The notes beneath the pieces were generated by a model. It worked only from the letters and a program-made list of their open reading frames with translations. It ran no database searches and was not told the DNA's origin. The translations under genes were made by a program, and so were the position numbers. Below are positions 50,330-58,547 of a stretch of 64,000 nt of DNA, piece by piece (positions within the stretch are counted from its first letter, which is position 1; each line of letters begins with the position of its first letter). This DNA comes from Streptomyces taklimakanensis. Lineage in GTDB: Bacteria; Actinomycetota; Actinomycetes; Streptomycetales; Streptomycetaceae. Location: assembly GCF_009709575.1 (NCBI RefSeq), contig NZ_WIXO01000001.1:4156001-4220000 (forward strand). Reading direction: 5' to 3'.

Positions 50330-51457
50330 TCAGCGCTCGCGTCGGTAGAACGGCAGCGCGACGACCTCGTACGGCTCATGCGTACCGCGGATGTCCACGG
50401 CCACACCCTCCGTGCCGGGCGCGGCGTGACCGGCGTCCACGTACGCCATCGCGATCGGCTTCCCCAGGGTGGGGGAGGGGGCGCCGGAGGAGACCTCGCC
50501 GATCACCGCACCGTCCGCGCCGACCACCGCGTACCCGGCGCGCGGCACCCGACGGCCGGCGGCGACCAGGCCGACCAGCTTCCGCGGCGGGTTCTCCGCG
50601 GCCTTCCGAGCGGCCTCCTCCAGTGCGGCGCGGCCGACGAAGTCACCGGGCTTGTCGAACTTCACCACACGGCCCAGGCCGGCGTCGAAGGGGGTGGTCC
50701 GCCGGGACAGCTCGTGCCCGTACAGCGGCATGCCCGCCTCCAGCCGCAGCGTGTCGCGGCAGGACAGTCCGCACGGCACCAGACCCGCGTCCGCGCCGGC
50801 CTCGGTCAGCGCCGACCACAGCGTCTCGGCGTCGCCGGGGGCGACGAACAGCTCGAAGCCGTCCTCGCCGGTGTAGCCGGTGCGGGCGATCAGCGTCTCC
50901 ACGCCCGCCACCGTGCCGGGCAGCCCGGCGTAGTACTTCAGCCCGTCCAGGTCGGCGTCGGTGAGGGAGGCCAGGATGCCGGGGGAGGCGGGGCCCTGGA
51001 CGGCCAGCAGCGCGTAGGCGTCGCGGTCGTCGCGCACGGCGGCCTCCGGAAGGCCGAAGCCGTCGCGCCGCTCGGTCAGGGCGTCCAGCACCACCCCTGC
51101 GTTGGCGGCGTTGGCGACGACCAGGTACTCCTCGGTGCCCAGCCGGTAGACGATCAGGTCGTCGAGGATGCCTCCGGACTCCTCGCAGATCATGGTGTAG
51201 CGGGCCCGGCCCACCGGGACGGCGGACAGGTGACCGACCAGGGCGCGGTCCAGGAGTTCGCCGGCCTGCGGGCCGGTGACGGTGATCTCGCCCATGTGGC
51301 TCAGGTCGAACAGGCCGGCGCGGGTGCGCACGGCGTTGTGCTCGTCGCGCTCGCTGCCGTAGCGCAGCGGCATCTCCCACCCCGCGAAGTCCGTCATGGT
51401 CGCGCCGAGGGCGCGGTGGACGGCGTCGAGGGCGGTGTGTCGGGGGGAATCGCTCAT
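50330..51457 (-). CDS. gcvT: Glycine cleavage system T protein (aminomethyltransferase)
   Basis: A 375-residue folate-binding enzyme that releases ammonia and methylene-tetrahydrofolate from the H-protein intermediate. Typical motifs are TALDAVHRALGATMTDFAGWEMPLRYG, GLFDLSHMGEITVTGPQA, ARTGYTGEDGFELFVAPGDAETLW, LVPCGLSCRDTLRLEAGMPLYGHEL and the C-terminal barrel with GEVSSGAPSPTLGKPIAMAYV. I chose the ATG at 51457 (MSDSPRHTAL), preceded by GGAG. It is the first gene after the tandem glycine riboswitch, about 100 bases downstream of the second aptamer. Confidence 0.96.
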   Translation of the reverse strand: MSDSPRHTALDAVHRALGATMTDFAGWEMPLRYGSERDEHNAVRTRAGLFDLSHMGEITVTGPQAGELLDRALVGHLSAVPVGRARYTMICEESGGILDDLIVYRLGTEEYLVVANAANAGVVLDALTERRDGFGLPEAAVRDDRDAYALLAVQGPASPGILASLTDADLDGLKYYAGLPGTVAGVETLIARTGYTGEDGFELFVAPGDAETLWSALTEAGADAGLVPCGLSCRDTLRLEAGMPLYGHELSRRTTPFDAGLGRVVKFDKPGDFVGRAALEEAARKAAENPPRKLVGLVAAGRRVPRAGYAVVGADGAVIGEVSSGAPSPTLGKPIAMAYVDAGHAAPGTEGVAVDIRGTHEPYEVVALPFYRRER

Positions 51458-51558
51458 GGTCGTGGCTCCCAGGCGAGGCGGCCGGGCCGTGAACGGCCCG
51501 ACGGACCGATGGACACGTCGGACGGGTCGGACGGTGAGGAGGACGGTGTGGACACGGT

Positions 51559-51779
51559 CCTCCCCATCTGTCATCGGAACCTGAGAGGTTCGCCACGAGT
51601 CCGCGCGGACGGACCTGGGCTTGCACCGTGGGTGGGACGTCTCCCGGAGGGAGCCGTCCGCTTTTCAGATGTGCCTCACCCGCGCGGTATCGGGGCCTGA
51701 GAGATTCAAGGGAGGACTTGCTCCTTCGGCGCCCCGGAAGACCACTGTGACCAGCGGTTTCCCGGGAACTCTCCCGCGC
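51559..51779 (-). ncRNA. Tandem glycine riboswitch upstream of gcvT
   Basis: On the minus strand two glycine aptamers follow each other. The first starts near 51779 (GGGAGAG) and holds GCCGAAGGAGCAAG (about 51716-51730) and CTCTCAGGC (about 51696-51704). The second has GGTGCAAGCCC and then ACCTCTCAGGTTCC (about 51576-51589). These are the core consensus elements of the glycine riboswitch (gcvT motif). It probably turns the gcvT-gcvH-glyA unit on when glycine is high. Boundaries are approximate. Confidence 0.93.
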
Positions 51780-52041
51780 GGGCTCAAACGGCCGGTATGC
51801 AGTTCGCGCGCTCATCATCGCACGTCCGTCCCGGCGGCGGACGGGGTGGGCGCGAACCGGCGCACGGTGCGGCGCGGACCTGTGACGGACGGAGCACAAG
51901 GGGGCGCGCGGGAGCGGAGGGGAAAGCCGGATGTGTCGGGACGCGCCCGGTACGGGTAGTCACCTTGTCCGCCGTCATCCTTCTTGACACGCTCTGGGTA
52001 CAGCCGCGGACACGTGGCGCGAAAGCGGGGAGGGCCTACCA
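51780..52041. other. Promoter region between glycine riboswitch and P-loop gene
   Basis: With the riboswitch this completes the 584-base span between the divergent starts at 51457 and 52042. The promoter for the riboswitch RNA (minus strand) must lie here. On the plus strand TTGACA at 51984-51989 looks like a -35 box, but I see no well-spaced -10. No gene is visible. Confidence 0.4.
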
Positions 52042-52695
52042 GTGAGCAGCCTGGAGAGCGCCTGTACGGCGCAGGGTGGGGCCGGGGCGGTACCGCGGCG
52101 CGCGGCGGCGCCCGCACCGACGGGCGGGCGCGATCTGCGCGGGACGACGGGGGTACGGGTCCTGCGCTTCCCGGCGGGGGACCGGGTGGTCGTCTCCGGA
52201 CTGCCGGGCAGCGGCAAGTCCACCCTGATCCGGCGCGTGGTGGCCGTCCACGAGACGGTGACGCGGATCGACTCCCAGGACATGCGGGAGCGCTGGGAGG
52301 CGCGGCTGCCGGCCCGGCTGCCGTACGCCCTCTACCGTCCCCTGGTGCGCGTCGCCCACTACCTCTCCCTGCGCCGGGCGCTGGCCTCGACGGCGAGCGT
52401 GGTGGTGCACGACTGCGGTTCCCAGGGCTGGGTGCGCCGCTGGCTGGCGTCGAACGCGCGGCGCCGCGGCCGGGCGCTGCACATGGTGCTGCTGGACGTG
52501 CCGCCCCCGGTGGCCCTGGCGGGGCAGGCGGAGCGGGGGCGGGGCGTGTCGGCGTACGCCTTCGCCCGGCACCGCAGGGCGGTGCGGCGCCTGGTGGCGA
52601 CGTCGCAGGCGGGCCGACCGCCCACCGGCTGCGCCTCGGTGGTGTTGCTGGACCGGGCGGCGGCCGGTGCGCTGCGCGGGGTCGTCTTCGACTGA
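52042..52695 (+). CDS. P-loop AAA family ATP-binding protein
   Basis: A 217-residue protein with a clear Walker A motif, GLPGSGKST (residues 53-61), in VVVSGLPGSGKSTLIRRVVAV, and then TRIDSQDMRERWEARLP and SVVVHDCGSQGWVRRWL, which could supply the Asp-based Walker B and lid of a small nucleoside- or sugar-kinase-like fold (zeta-toxin/AAA_33 class). The substrate is unknown, and no antitoxin lies beside it. A GTG at 52042 starts a 40-residue Ala/Gly-rich lead that may be disordered. It is 56 bases upstream of sseB. Confidence 0.85.
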   Translation: MSSLESACTAQGGAGAVPRRAAAPAPTGGRDLRGTTGVRVLRFPAGDRVVVSGLPGSGKSTLIRRVVAVHETVTRIDSQDMRERWEARLPARLPYALYRPLVRVAHYLSLRRALASTASVVVHDCGSQGWVRRWLASNARRRGRALHMVLLDVPPPVALAGQAERGRGVSAYAFARHRRAVRRLVATSQAGRPPTGCASVVLLDRAAAGALRGVVFD

Positions 52696-52751
52696 AGGTC
52701 TCCCCGGCCGGCGGCGAACGGGCGGTCCTCCGTTGCGGATAGGGTTTTCAC

Positions 52752-53528
52752 ATGACCATCCCGCAGCAGTACGGACCGGGACACGGCGGCCGGCCCGGCA
52801 ACGAGCTGGAGGAGACGCTCGCCGCGTCCGTCGACGTCCCCGGGGCGGGTGCCCGGCTGCTGGAGGTGCTCGGGCGCAGCAGCCTGTGGGTGCCGCTGCC
52901 CGAGGGCGGCTCGCCGACCGCCCCGAACCTCGATCTGCCCACGGTCCAGCTCGACGGGGCGCCGTACGTGCCCGTCTTCAGCTCGGAGGAGCAGTTCCTG
53001 CGGTGCGCCGGCTCGCACCTGTCCTTCGCCGTCGCCCCCGCCCGCGAGTTCGCCCGCGGTCTGCCGCCGCAGGTGGGCATCGTGGTCAACCCCGAGGGCC
53101 CCGTTGGTCTGCCGCTGCCTCCGCCGGCCGTGGCCGAGCTGTGCCGCGAGCCCGGCCCGGAGGGTGTGCCGGGGACGGCGAGCGGCGCCCGGGTGCGGCT
53201 CTTCGAGCCCGACTGGCAGGAGGAACCGGTGGACTTCCTGGCCGCCGCGGCCGGGGAGTTCGCGGTGCTGCCGCAGGTCCGCAGCGCACGCCGCGGTCTG
53301 GCCAGCGTCGAGGGCGATCCGCCCGCGCTGTTCGTCGGAGTGGAGTTGGACCTGCTGGATCCCCCGGCCCGCGCGGCGGCGCACGACGCGCTGGGCCGGG
53401 CGCTGGGTCGGGAGCCGGTGCGCTGGCCGGTGCAGATGGTGCTGTTGGACGCGGCACGGGATCCGGTCGTGGACTGGATGCGCCAGTGCGTCAGGCCCTT
53501 CTACGCGCGCACCGATCCGCCGCGCTGA
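52752..53528 (+). CDS. sseB: SseB family protein (enhanced serine sensitivity)
   Basis: A 258-residue cytoplasmic protein with the SseB N-terminal domain (LEETLAASVDVPGAGARLLEVLGRSSLWVPLPEGG; VPVFSSEEQFLRCAG; LPPQVGIVVNPEGPVGLPLPP) and the SseB C-terminal domain (RRGLASVEGDPPALFVGVELDLLDPPARAAAHDALGRAL; VDWMRQCVRPFYAR). The E. coli prototype affects sensitivity to serine. The molecular function is not established. It lies beside a second SseB-like gene and near the glycine/serine operon, which may be meaningful or chance. Confidence 0.9.
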   Translation: MTIPQQYGPGHGGRPGNELEETLAASVDVPGAGARLLEVLGRSSLWVPLPEGGSPTAPNLDLPTVQLDGAPYVPVFSSEEQFLRCAGSHLSFAVAPAREFARGLPPQVGIVVNPEGPVGLPLPPPAVAELCREPGPEGVPGTASGARVRLFEPDWQEEPVDFLAAAAGEFAVLPQVRSARRGLASVEGDPPALFVGVELDLLDPPARAAAHDALGRALGREPVRWPVQMVLLDAARDPVVDWMRQCVRPFYARTDPPR

Positions 53529-53775
53529 CCCGCCGCGCCGAACCGGGTCCCCGTCGCGCGTCCACCGAGCCCGGGCGCACGCTCCGTCCGCGCACCGGCC
53601 CGGGACCCGTCCGTACGACCGCCCATCCCCCGCCCGAGTACCCGCGCCCGGGTGTGGGTGAGTACGTCCGACCCTGTCGGACGTGGCCCGTAAGCTGGTT
53701 GGATGTCGGGGCGGGACGCGCGCGCGGCCCGGTGCGGAAGTGCGGAGCACGCAAGGACGAGAAGGGGCGGCCCAC

Positions 53776-54573
53776 GTGAGCGCGGGTGGAAGCGTCGATC
53801 AGCTGCTGCGCCAGGTGGCGCCCGGACGGTACGACGCCTACGAGGCGCTGCTGCACGCCCTCGCCCGGGACCGGGTGTGGATGCTGCTCTGGCACGGTCG
53901 GGCCGGTTCCCCCGACGCCCAGTACGGGAACATGGAGGTCGCCGGGCACGGCTACGCGCCCTGCGTGACGTCGGAGCAGGAGCTGGCGACCTCGGGCTGG
54001 ACGCGGTCGCACGAGGTGGTGGGCGGACGCGAGGTCGCCGCCGCCCTCTTCCCCGACCGCTGGGGGCTGTGGCTCAACCCGCACGCCCCCGGCGGCGGTG
54101 TCGGCGTTCCCTGGCTGGATCTGCGCCGGATCGCCGGCGGGCTGGACCGACTGCCCGCCGGGCCGCTGCGCATCGGCGAACCGACGGTCGAGGTCCCCCA
54201 CTTCTACGCCCAGCTCGTCCAGAACGCCCACCGCACCCCCGCCGTGCGCGCCCTGCGCCGGGCCTGGGTGCAGCCCGTGCTGGGGTCGCCGTACCTGGCG
54301 ATCGGTCTCGACCTCTACGACGACGGTCCGCAGTCGGTGGAGTCCGTGCGGTCGATGATGCACCGGTCGGTGGCCTCGGTGCCCGAGGGGTTGGCCGTCT
54401 CGACCGTGTCGATGTCGGACGGCTACGACCCGGTCGCCATGTGGCTGCGGGCCAACTCCCGGCCCTTCTTCGACCGTGACGCCCACCAGGGCGCCGCGCC
54501 GGTCGCCCCGGTGGCGGCCCCCGCTCCCGGGTACGGCCCCGGGCACGGTTACGGTTACCCCCGCACCCACTGA
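53776..54573 (+). CDS. Second SseB-like protein
   Basis: A 265-residue protein with the same overall plan as its neighbour at 52752: an N-terminal helix (VDQLLRQVAPGRYDAYEALLHALARDRVWMLLWHG), the segment VTSEQELATSGW in place of the FSSEEQFLRCAG motif, AAALFPDRWGLWLNPHAPGGGVGVPWLDL, and a C-terminal half with WVQPVLGSPYLAIGLDLYDDG and MWLRANSRPFFDRD. The tail is Ala/Pro/Gly/Tyr-rich. I chose the GTG at 53776. The 247-base gap from sseB implies its own promoter. Probably a tandem duplication that has diverged. Confidence 0.8.
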   Translation: MSAGGSVDQLLRQVAPGRYDAYEALLHALARDRVWMLLWHGRAGSPDAQYGNMEVAGHGYAPCVTSEQELATSGWTRSHEVVGGREVAAALFPDRWGLWLNPHAPGGGVGVPWLDLRRIAGGLDRLPAGPLRIGEPTVEVPHFYAQLVQNAHRTPAVRALRRAWVQPVLGSPYLAIGLDLYDDGPQSVESVRSMMHRSVASVPEGLAVSTVSMSDGYDPVAMWLRANSRPFFDRDAHQGAAPVAPVAAPAPGYGPGHGYGYPRTH

Positions 54574-54755
54574 GCCGGTACCGGGCCGGGCCGGAGCCGG
54601 AGGGGCACACCATCCGCCCGCCGGAAGGGGCGGTGTCGAGACGCCGCCGGAGTCATGGGGACCGGACGGGTTTCGTCCATGTTGCGCCGCTATGAGCTGC
54701 GGTGTCGCCGTTTCGGGAGCCGGGTCTCAGGTCTGTATCACCGACATGCGGACAG

Positions 54756-54784
54756 TTCACACCGCTGGTTGGGCGCAGTACTGT
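54756..54784 (+). promoter_or_regulatory. Promoter of the peptide ABC importer operon
   Basis: A TTCACA -35 box (54756-54761), a 17-base spacer and a TACTGT -10 box (54779-54784) give a start near 54791 and a leader of about 43 bases before the ATG at 54834. This is a good match to the vegetative HrdB-type consensus. Confidence 0.6.
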
Positions 54785-54833
54785 TCGGGCGACCAGCAGA
54801 CCTTCCTACCGTCACCGACCCCTGAGGTGGAAC

Positions 54834-56495
54834 ATGCGAATAACCAGTTCCAGGGTCGTCCAGACGATCGCGGCCGCCCTCGCGGTTGGTGTGATCGCCA
54901 CTGGATGTGCCAGCGAACGAGGCGAGAAGGGCGAGGGCGGCGACACCTTCGTCTTCGGCGCCGCCGGTGACCCCGGCTCCCTGGACCCGGCGCTGGCCAG
55001 TGACGGCGAGACGTTCCGGATCACCCGCCAGGCCTTCGAGGCGCTGATCGAGCACGAGCCGGGCGGCACCGAGCTGGTCGGTGGGCTCGCGAAGTCCTGG
55101 GAGAGCGACGAGACCGGCACCGAGTGGACCTTCGAACTCCGCGAGGGCGTGACGTTCCACGACGGTGAGAAGCTCACCGCCGAGGCCGTCTGCAAGAACT
55201 ACGACCACTGGTTCAACTGGACCGGTACGTACCAGGAGAGCGCGGTCTCCTACTACTGGCAGAAGATCTTCGGCGGCTTCGCCAAGAACGAGAGCGAGGA
55301 CGCCCCGAAGGCCAACTACAAGGGCTGCGAGGCGAAGGACGAGCTCACCGCCGTCATCAGCGTGCACGAGGCCACCGCCAACCTGCCCGGCGGCTTCTCG
55401 CTCCAGGCGCTGGCCATCCACTCCCCGAAGGCCATCGACGCCTACAAGAAGCAGGAGCTGAGCGGCGAGGGCGACGCCATCTCCTACCCCGACTACAGCC
55501 AGGAGGCCGGCACCGTCGCGGGTACCGGTCCCTTCCGGATCACCGAGTGGGACAAGGGCAACAAGGAAGTCACCCTCGAGCGGTTCGACGACTACTGGGG
55601 TGAGAAGGCCGGCGTCGAGAAGCTGGTCTTCCGCACCATCGCCGAGGAGTCCGCGCGCCGCCAGGCGCTGCAGGCCGGCAACATCCACGGCTACGACCTG
55701 GTCGCGCCCTCGGACGTGAAGACCCTGGAGAAGGAAGGCTTCCAGGTCCCGGTCCGCGGCGTGTTCAACATCTTCTACATGGGCATGTCGCAGGAGGCGA
55801 ACGAGGCCCTGAAGAAGAAGGACGTCCGCCAGGCGATCACCCACGCCATCGACCGCGAGAACATCGTCAAGACGCAGCTGCCCGAGGGCGGCGTGGTGGC
55901 CACCCAGTTCATGCCGGACACCGTCGACGGTTACTCGGACAAGGTCGCCACCTACGAGTTCAGCACGGACAAGGCCAAGGAGCTGCTGAAGAAGGCCGGC
56001 GAGGAGAAGCTGAAGGTCACCTTCTGCTACCCGACCGAGGTCACCCGCCCGTACATGCCCGCCCCGGCCGACATGTTCGAGCTGATGAAGGTCGACCTGG
56101 AGAAGGCCGGCGTCACCGTCGAGCCCAAGCCCATGAAGTGGGCCCCGGACTACATCGACGCCACCGAGGCCGGCACCTGCGACCTGCACCTGCTGGGCTG
56201 GACCGGTGACTTCAACGACGCCTACAACTTCATCGGCACCTGGTTCGCCGGCTACGACAAGCAGTGGGGCTTCCGCGACGACAAGGTCTTCGACGCGGTG
56301 AAGAAGTCCAGCGCCGAGCCGGACGCAGCCAAGCGGGTGGAGCTGTACAAGAAGGCCAACGAGGCCATCATGGAGTACATCCCGGGCGTTCCGATCTCCT
56401 CCTCCCCGCCGTCCATCGCGTTCGCCGAGGACGTCAATCCGCCGAGGGTCTCCCCGCTGACGCAGGAGAACTTCGCAGAGGTCTCCTTCAAGTAA
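54834..56495 (+). CDS. Peptide ABC transporter substrate-binding lipoprotein
   Basis: A 553-residue family 5 solute-binding protein. The lipobox ends at Cys25 (VIATGCAS), so it is membrane-anchored on the outside. The mature protein has the family marks GDPGSLDPALASDGETFRITRQAFEALIEHEPG, WTFELREGVTFHDGEKLTAEAV, GTGPFRITEWDKGNKEVTLERFDDYW, DVRQAITHAIDREN and LHLLGWTGDFNDAYNF, typical of dipeptide/oligopeptide-binding proteins (DppA/OppA). GAGGTGG precedes the ATG at 54834. It is the first gene of a five-gene importer operon. The substrate cannot be read from sequence. Confidence 0.95.
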   Translation: MRITSSRVVQTIAAALAVGVIATGCASERGEKGEGGDTFVFGAAGDPGSLDPALASDGETFRITRQAFEALIEHEPGGTELVGGLAKSWESDETGTEWTFELREGVTFHDGEKLTAEAVCKNYDHWFNWTGTYQESAVSYYWQKIFGGFAKNESEDAPKANYKGCEAKDELTAVISVHEATANLPGGFSLQALAIHSPKAIDAYKKQELSGEGDAISYPDYSQEAGTVAGTGPFRITEWDKGNKEVTLERFDDYWGEKAGVEKLVFRTIAEESARRQALQAGNIHGYDLVAPSDVKTLEKEGFQVPVRGVFNIFYMGMSQEANEALKKKDVRQAITHAIDRENIVKTQLPEGGVVATQFMPDTVDGYSDKVATYEFSTDKAKELLKKAGEEKLKVTFCYPTEVTRPYMPAPADMFELMKVDLEKAGVTVEPKPMKWAPDYIDATEAGTCDLHLLGWTGDFNDAYNFIGTWFAGYDKQWGFRDDKVFDAVKKSSAEPDAAKRVELYKKANEAIMEYIPGVPISSSPPSIAFAEDVNPPRVSPLTQENFAEVSFK

Positions 56496-56509
56496 ACGCA
56501 TGACCGCGT

Positions 56510-56555
56510 GCAGGTCCGCCCGGCCACGGCATCCGAAGTGGCCGGGCGGACCTGC
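56510..56555 (+). terminator. 18-bp perfect hairpin within the importer operon
   Basis: GCAGGTCCGCCCGGCCAC (56510-56527) pairs perfectly with its complement at 56538-56555 around a 10-base loop, 14 bases after the substrate-binding protein stop. It is probably an attenuator and 3' stabiliser that gives excess binding protein over permeases, as in other binding-protein operons. Confidence 0.75.
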
Positions 56556-56585
56556 CCATGAGGACCAAGAAAGGGGCATCGCGGG

Positions 56586-57590
56586 GTGTTGCGTCTCGTC
56601 GTACGAAGACTGCTCCAACTGATACCCACCCTGCTGGGCCTGTCCGTTCTGCTGTTCATCTGGCTGAACCGGCTGCCCGGCGGACCCGCTGCGGCCATGC
56701 TCGGCGAGCGTGCGACCGAGGCGGACAGGGCCCGCATCGAGGCGGCCCTCGGGCTCGACCAGCCCGTGTGGGTCCAGTACGGCCGCTTCCTCAAGCGGCT
56801 GTCCGAGCTGGACCTGGGGGTCTCCACCCAGACCGGCCAGCCGGTGTGGGACGAGTTCACCCGGGCGTTCCCGGCCACGGTGGAGCTCGGCATCTCGGCC
56901 ATGATCATCGCCATCGCCGTCGGTGTGCCGCTGGGCTACTTCGCCGCCCGCCGGCGCGGCAGCTGGCTGGACATCACCGCGGTCTCCGGCTCCCTGGTGG
57001 GCATCTGCATCCCGGTGTTCTTCCTGGCCTTCCTGCTCAAGGAGCTCTTCGCCGTCCAGCTCGGCTGGTTCCCCAGCTTCGGCCGCCAGACCACCGGCAT
57101 CGACGCCACCGAGATCACCGGCTTCTACGTCCTGGACGGCATCCTCACCGGCGAGTTCGACGCGGCCTGGGACGCGGTGAGGCACCTGGTGCTCCCGGCC
57201 CTGGCGCTCTCCTCGATCCCGCTGGCCATCATCACCCGTATGACCCGGGCCAGCGTCCTGGAGGTGCTCGGCGAGGACTACGTGCGCACCGCCGAGTCCA
57301 AGGGACTGAGCCGTCAGGTGGTGCGCGGCCGCCATGTGCTGCGCAACGCGCTGCTGCCGGTCGTCACCGCCGTCGGCCTGCTCACCGGCGGCCTGCTGTC
57401 GGGCGCGGTGCTCACCGAGTCGGTCTTCGCCTTCGGCGGCATCGGCTCGTTCATCAAGGACGCCATCTCCCAGCGTGACTACCCGGTCCTGGTGGGCTTC
57501 ATCATGTTCATCGCGGCCGTCTACGTCGTCATCAACCTGCTGGTCGACCTCGCCTACAGCCTTATCGACCCGAGAGTGCGGGTGCACTGA
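56586..57590 (+). CDS. Peptide ABC transporter permease (DppB type)
   Basis: A 334-residue inner-membrane protein with six predicted helices. The start is MLRLVVRRLLQLIPTLLGLSVLLFIWLNRLPGGP, and the EAA loop for contact with the ATPases reads DYVRTAESKGLSRQVVRGRHVLRNALLPVV. These are the marks of the DppB/OppB family. The GTG at 56586 follows the intercistronic hairpin. Its stop overlaps the ATG of the next permease by one base. Confidence 0.95.
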   Translation: MLRLVVRRLLQLIPTLLGLSVLLFIWLNRLPGGPAAAMLGERATEADRARIEAALGLDQPVWVQYGRFLKRLSELDLGVSTQTGQPVWDEFTRAFPATVELGISAMIIAIAVGVPLGYFAARRRGSWLDITAVSGSLVGICIPVFFLAFLLKELFAVQLGWFPSFGRQTTGIDATEITGFYVLDGILTGEFDAAWDAVRHLVLPALALSSIPLAIITRMTRASVLEVLGEDYVRTAESKGLSRQVVRGRHVLRNALLPVVTAVGLLTGGLLSGAVLTESVFAFGGIGSFIKDAISQRDYPVLVGFIMFIAAVYVVINLLVDLAYSLIDPRVRVH

Positions 57591-58543
57591 TGAGCACCAA
57601 GACCGACAAGATCGACCGGCTCGCCGAGCTGACCGCCGTCACCGACACCTCCGCGGGCGCCGGCCTGTGGGTCGAGGCCTGGCGCAGGCTGAAGGCCAGC
57701 AAGATGGCCGTGATCGGCGCGTGCATCATCGGCGTGTTCGTGGTGGTCGCGATCGTGGGCCCGTGGGTCGCCCCGTACAGCCCCACCGCGCAGCTGTGGC
57801 GCGGCGAGGTCCTCGCCAACCAGAACGTCTTCGTCGGCCCCCGCGCCGAGAACTGGCTCGGCCTGGACCACCTGGCCCGCGACGAGTTCTCGCGGCTGTT
57901 GGTCGGGGCCCGTCAGACACTGCTGGTCGGCATCGTCGCCACGCTCCTGGGCTTCACCGTCGGCGCGCTGATCGGCGGTGCCTCGGGCGCCGCCCTGGTG
58001 CTGGGCGGCAAGGCCGGCCGCCGGATCGACACCGCCGTGATGCGCGTCATCGACATGATGCTGGCGCTGCCCTCGCTGCTGTTGGCCGTGTCCGTCGCGG
58101 CGGTCCTGGGCCAGTCCCTGACCACCGTGATGATCGCGGTGGGCGTGGTGCAGATCCCCATCTTCGCCCGGCTGCTGCGCGGCGCGATGCTGGCGCAGGG
58201 CGGTTCGGACTACGTGCTGGCCGCCCAGGCGCTCGGAGTGCGCAAGCGGCGCATCGCGCTCGGGCACGTGCTGCCCAACTCGCTGAGCCCGGTGATCGTC
58301 CAGGCCACCCTGAGCCTGGCCACCGCCATCATCGAGGCGGCGGCGCTGTCCTACCTCGGTCTGGGCAACCCCGACGCCGCCGAACCGGAGTGGGGCGTCA
58401 TGCTGGCCCAGGCGCAGGACTACTTCGACAGCGCTCCGATGCTCGCGGTCTACCCCGCGCTGGGCATCATCATCACCGCCCTCGGCTTCACCCTGCTGGG
58501 CGAGGCGATGCGGGAAGCCCTCGACCCGAAACTGCGGAGTTGA
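57590..58543 (+). CDS. Peptide ABC transporter permease (DppC type)
   Basis: A 317-residue inner-membrane protein with a cytoplasmic N-terminal tail and about six helices. Typical DppC features are WRRLKASKMAVIGACIIGVFVVVAIVGPWVAPYSP, GLDHLARDEFSRLLVGARQTLLVGIVATLLG and the EAA loop YVLAAQALGVRKRRIALGHVLPNSLSPV. ATG shares one base with the dppB-like stop (TGATG), so translation is coupled. It forms the membrane channel with the preceding gene product. Confidence 0.95.
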   Translation: MSTKTDKIDRLAELTAVTDTSAGAGLWVEAWRRLKASKMAVIGACIIGVFVVVAIVGPWVAPYSPTAQLWRGEVLANQNVFVGPRAENWLGLDHLARDEFSRLLVGARQTLLVGIVATLLGFTVGALIGGASGAALVLGGKAGRRIDTAVMRVIDMMLALPSLLLAVSVAAVLGQSLTTVMIAVGVVQIPIFARLLRGAMLAQGGSDYVLAAQALGVRKRRIALGHVLPNSLSPVIVQATLSLATAIIEAAALSYLGLGNPDAAEPEWGVMLAQAQDYFDSAPMLAVYPALGIIITALGFTLLGEAMREALDPKLRS

Positions 58544-58547
58544 TCAC

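Noticed and set aside
52042..52695. Zeta-toxin type toxin-antitoxin system
   Set aside because: The P-loop is clear, but no antitoxin gene precedes it and the catalytic details of zeta toxins cannot be assigned.
54738..57587. A 949-codon minus-strand open frame opposite the peptide importer genes
   Set aside because: It is antisense to the clear SBP and permease genes. Its Val/Gly/Asp/Leu composition reflects the complement.
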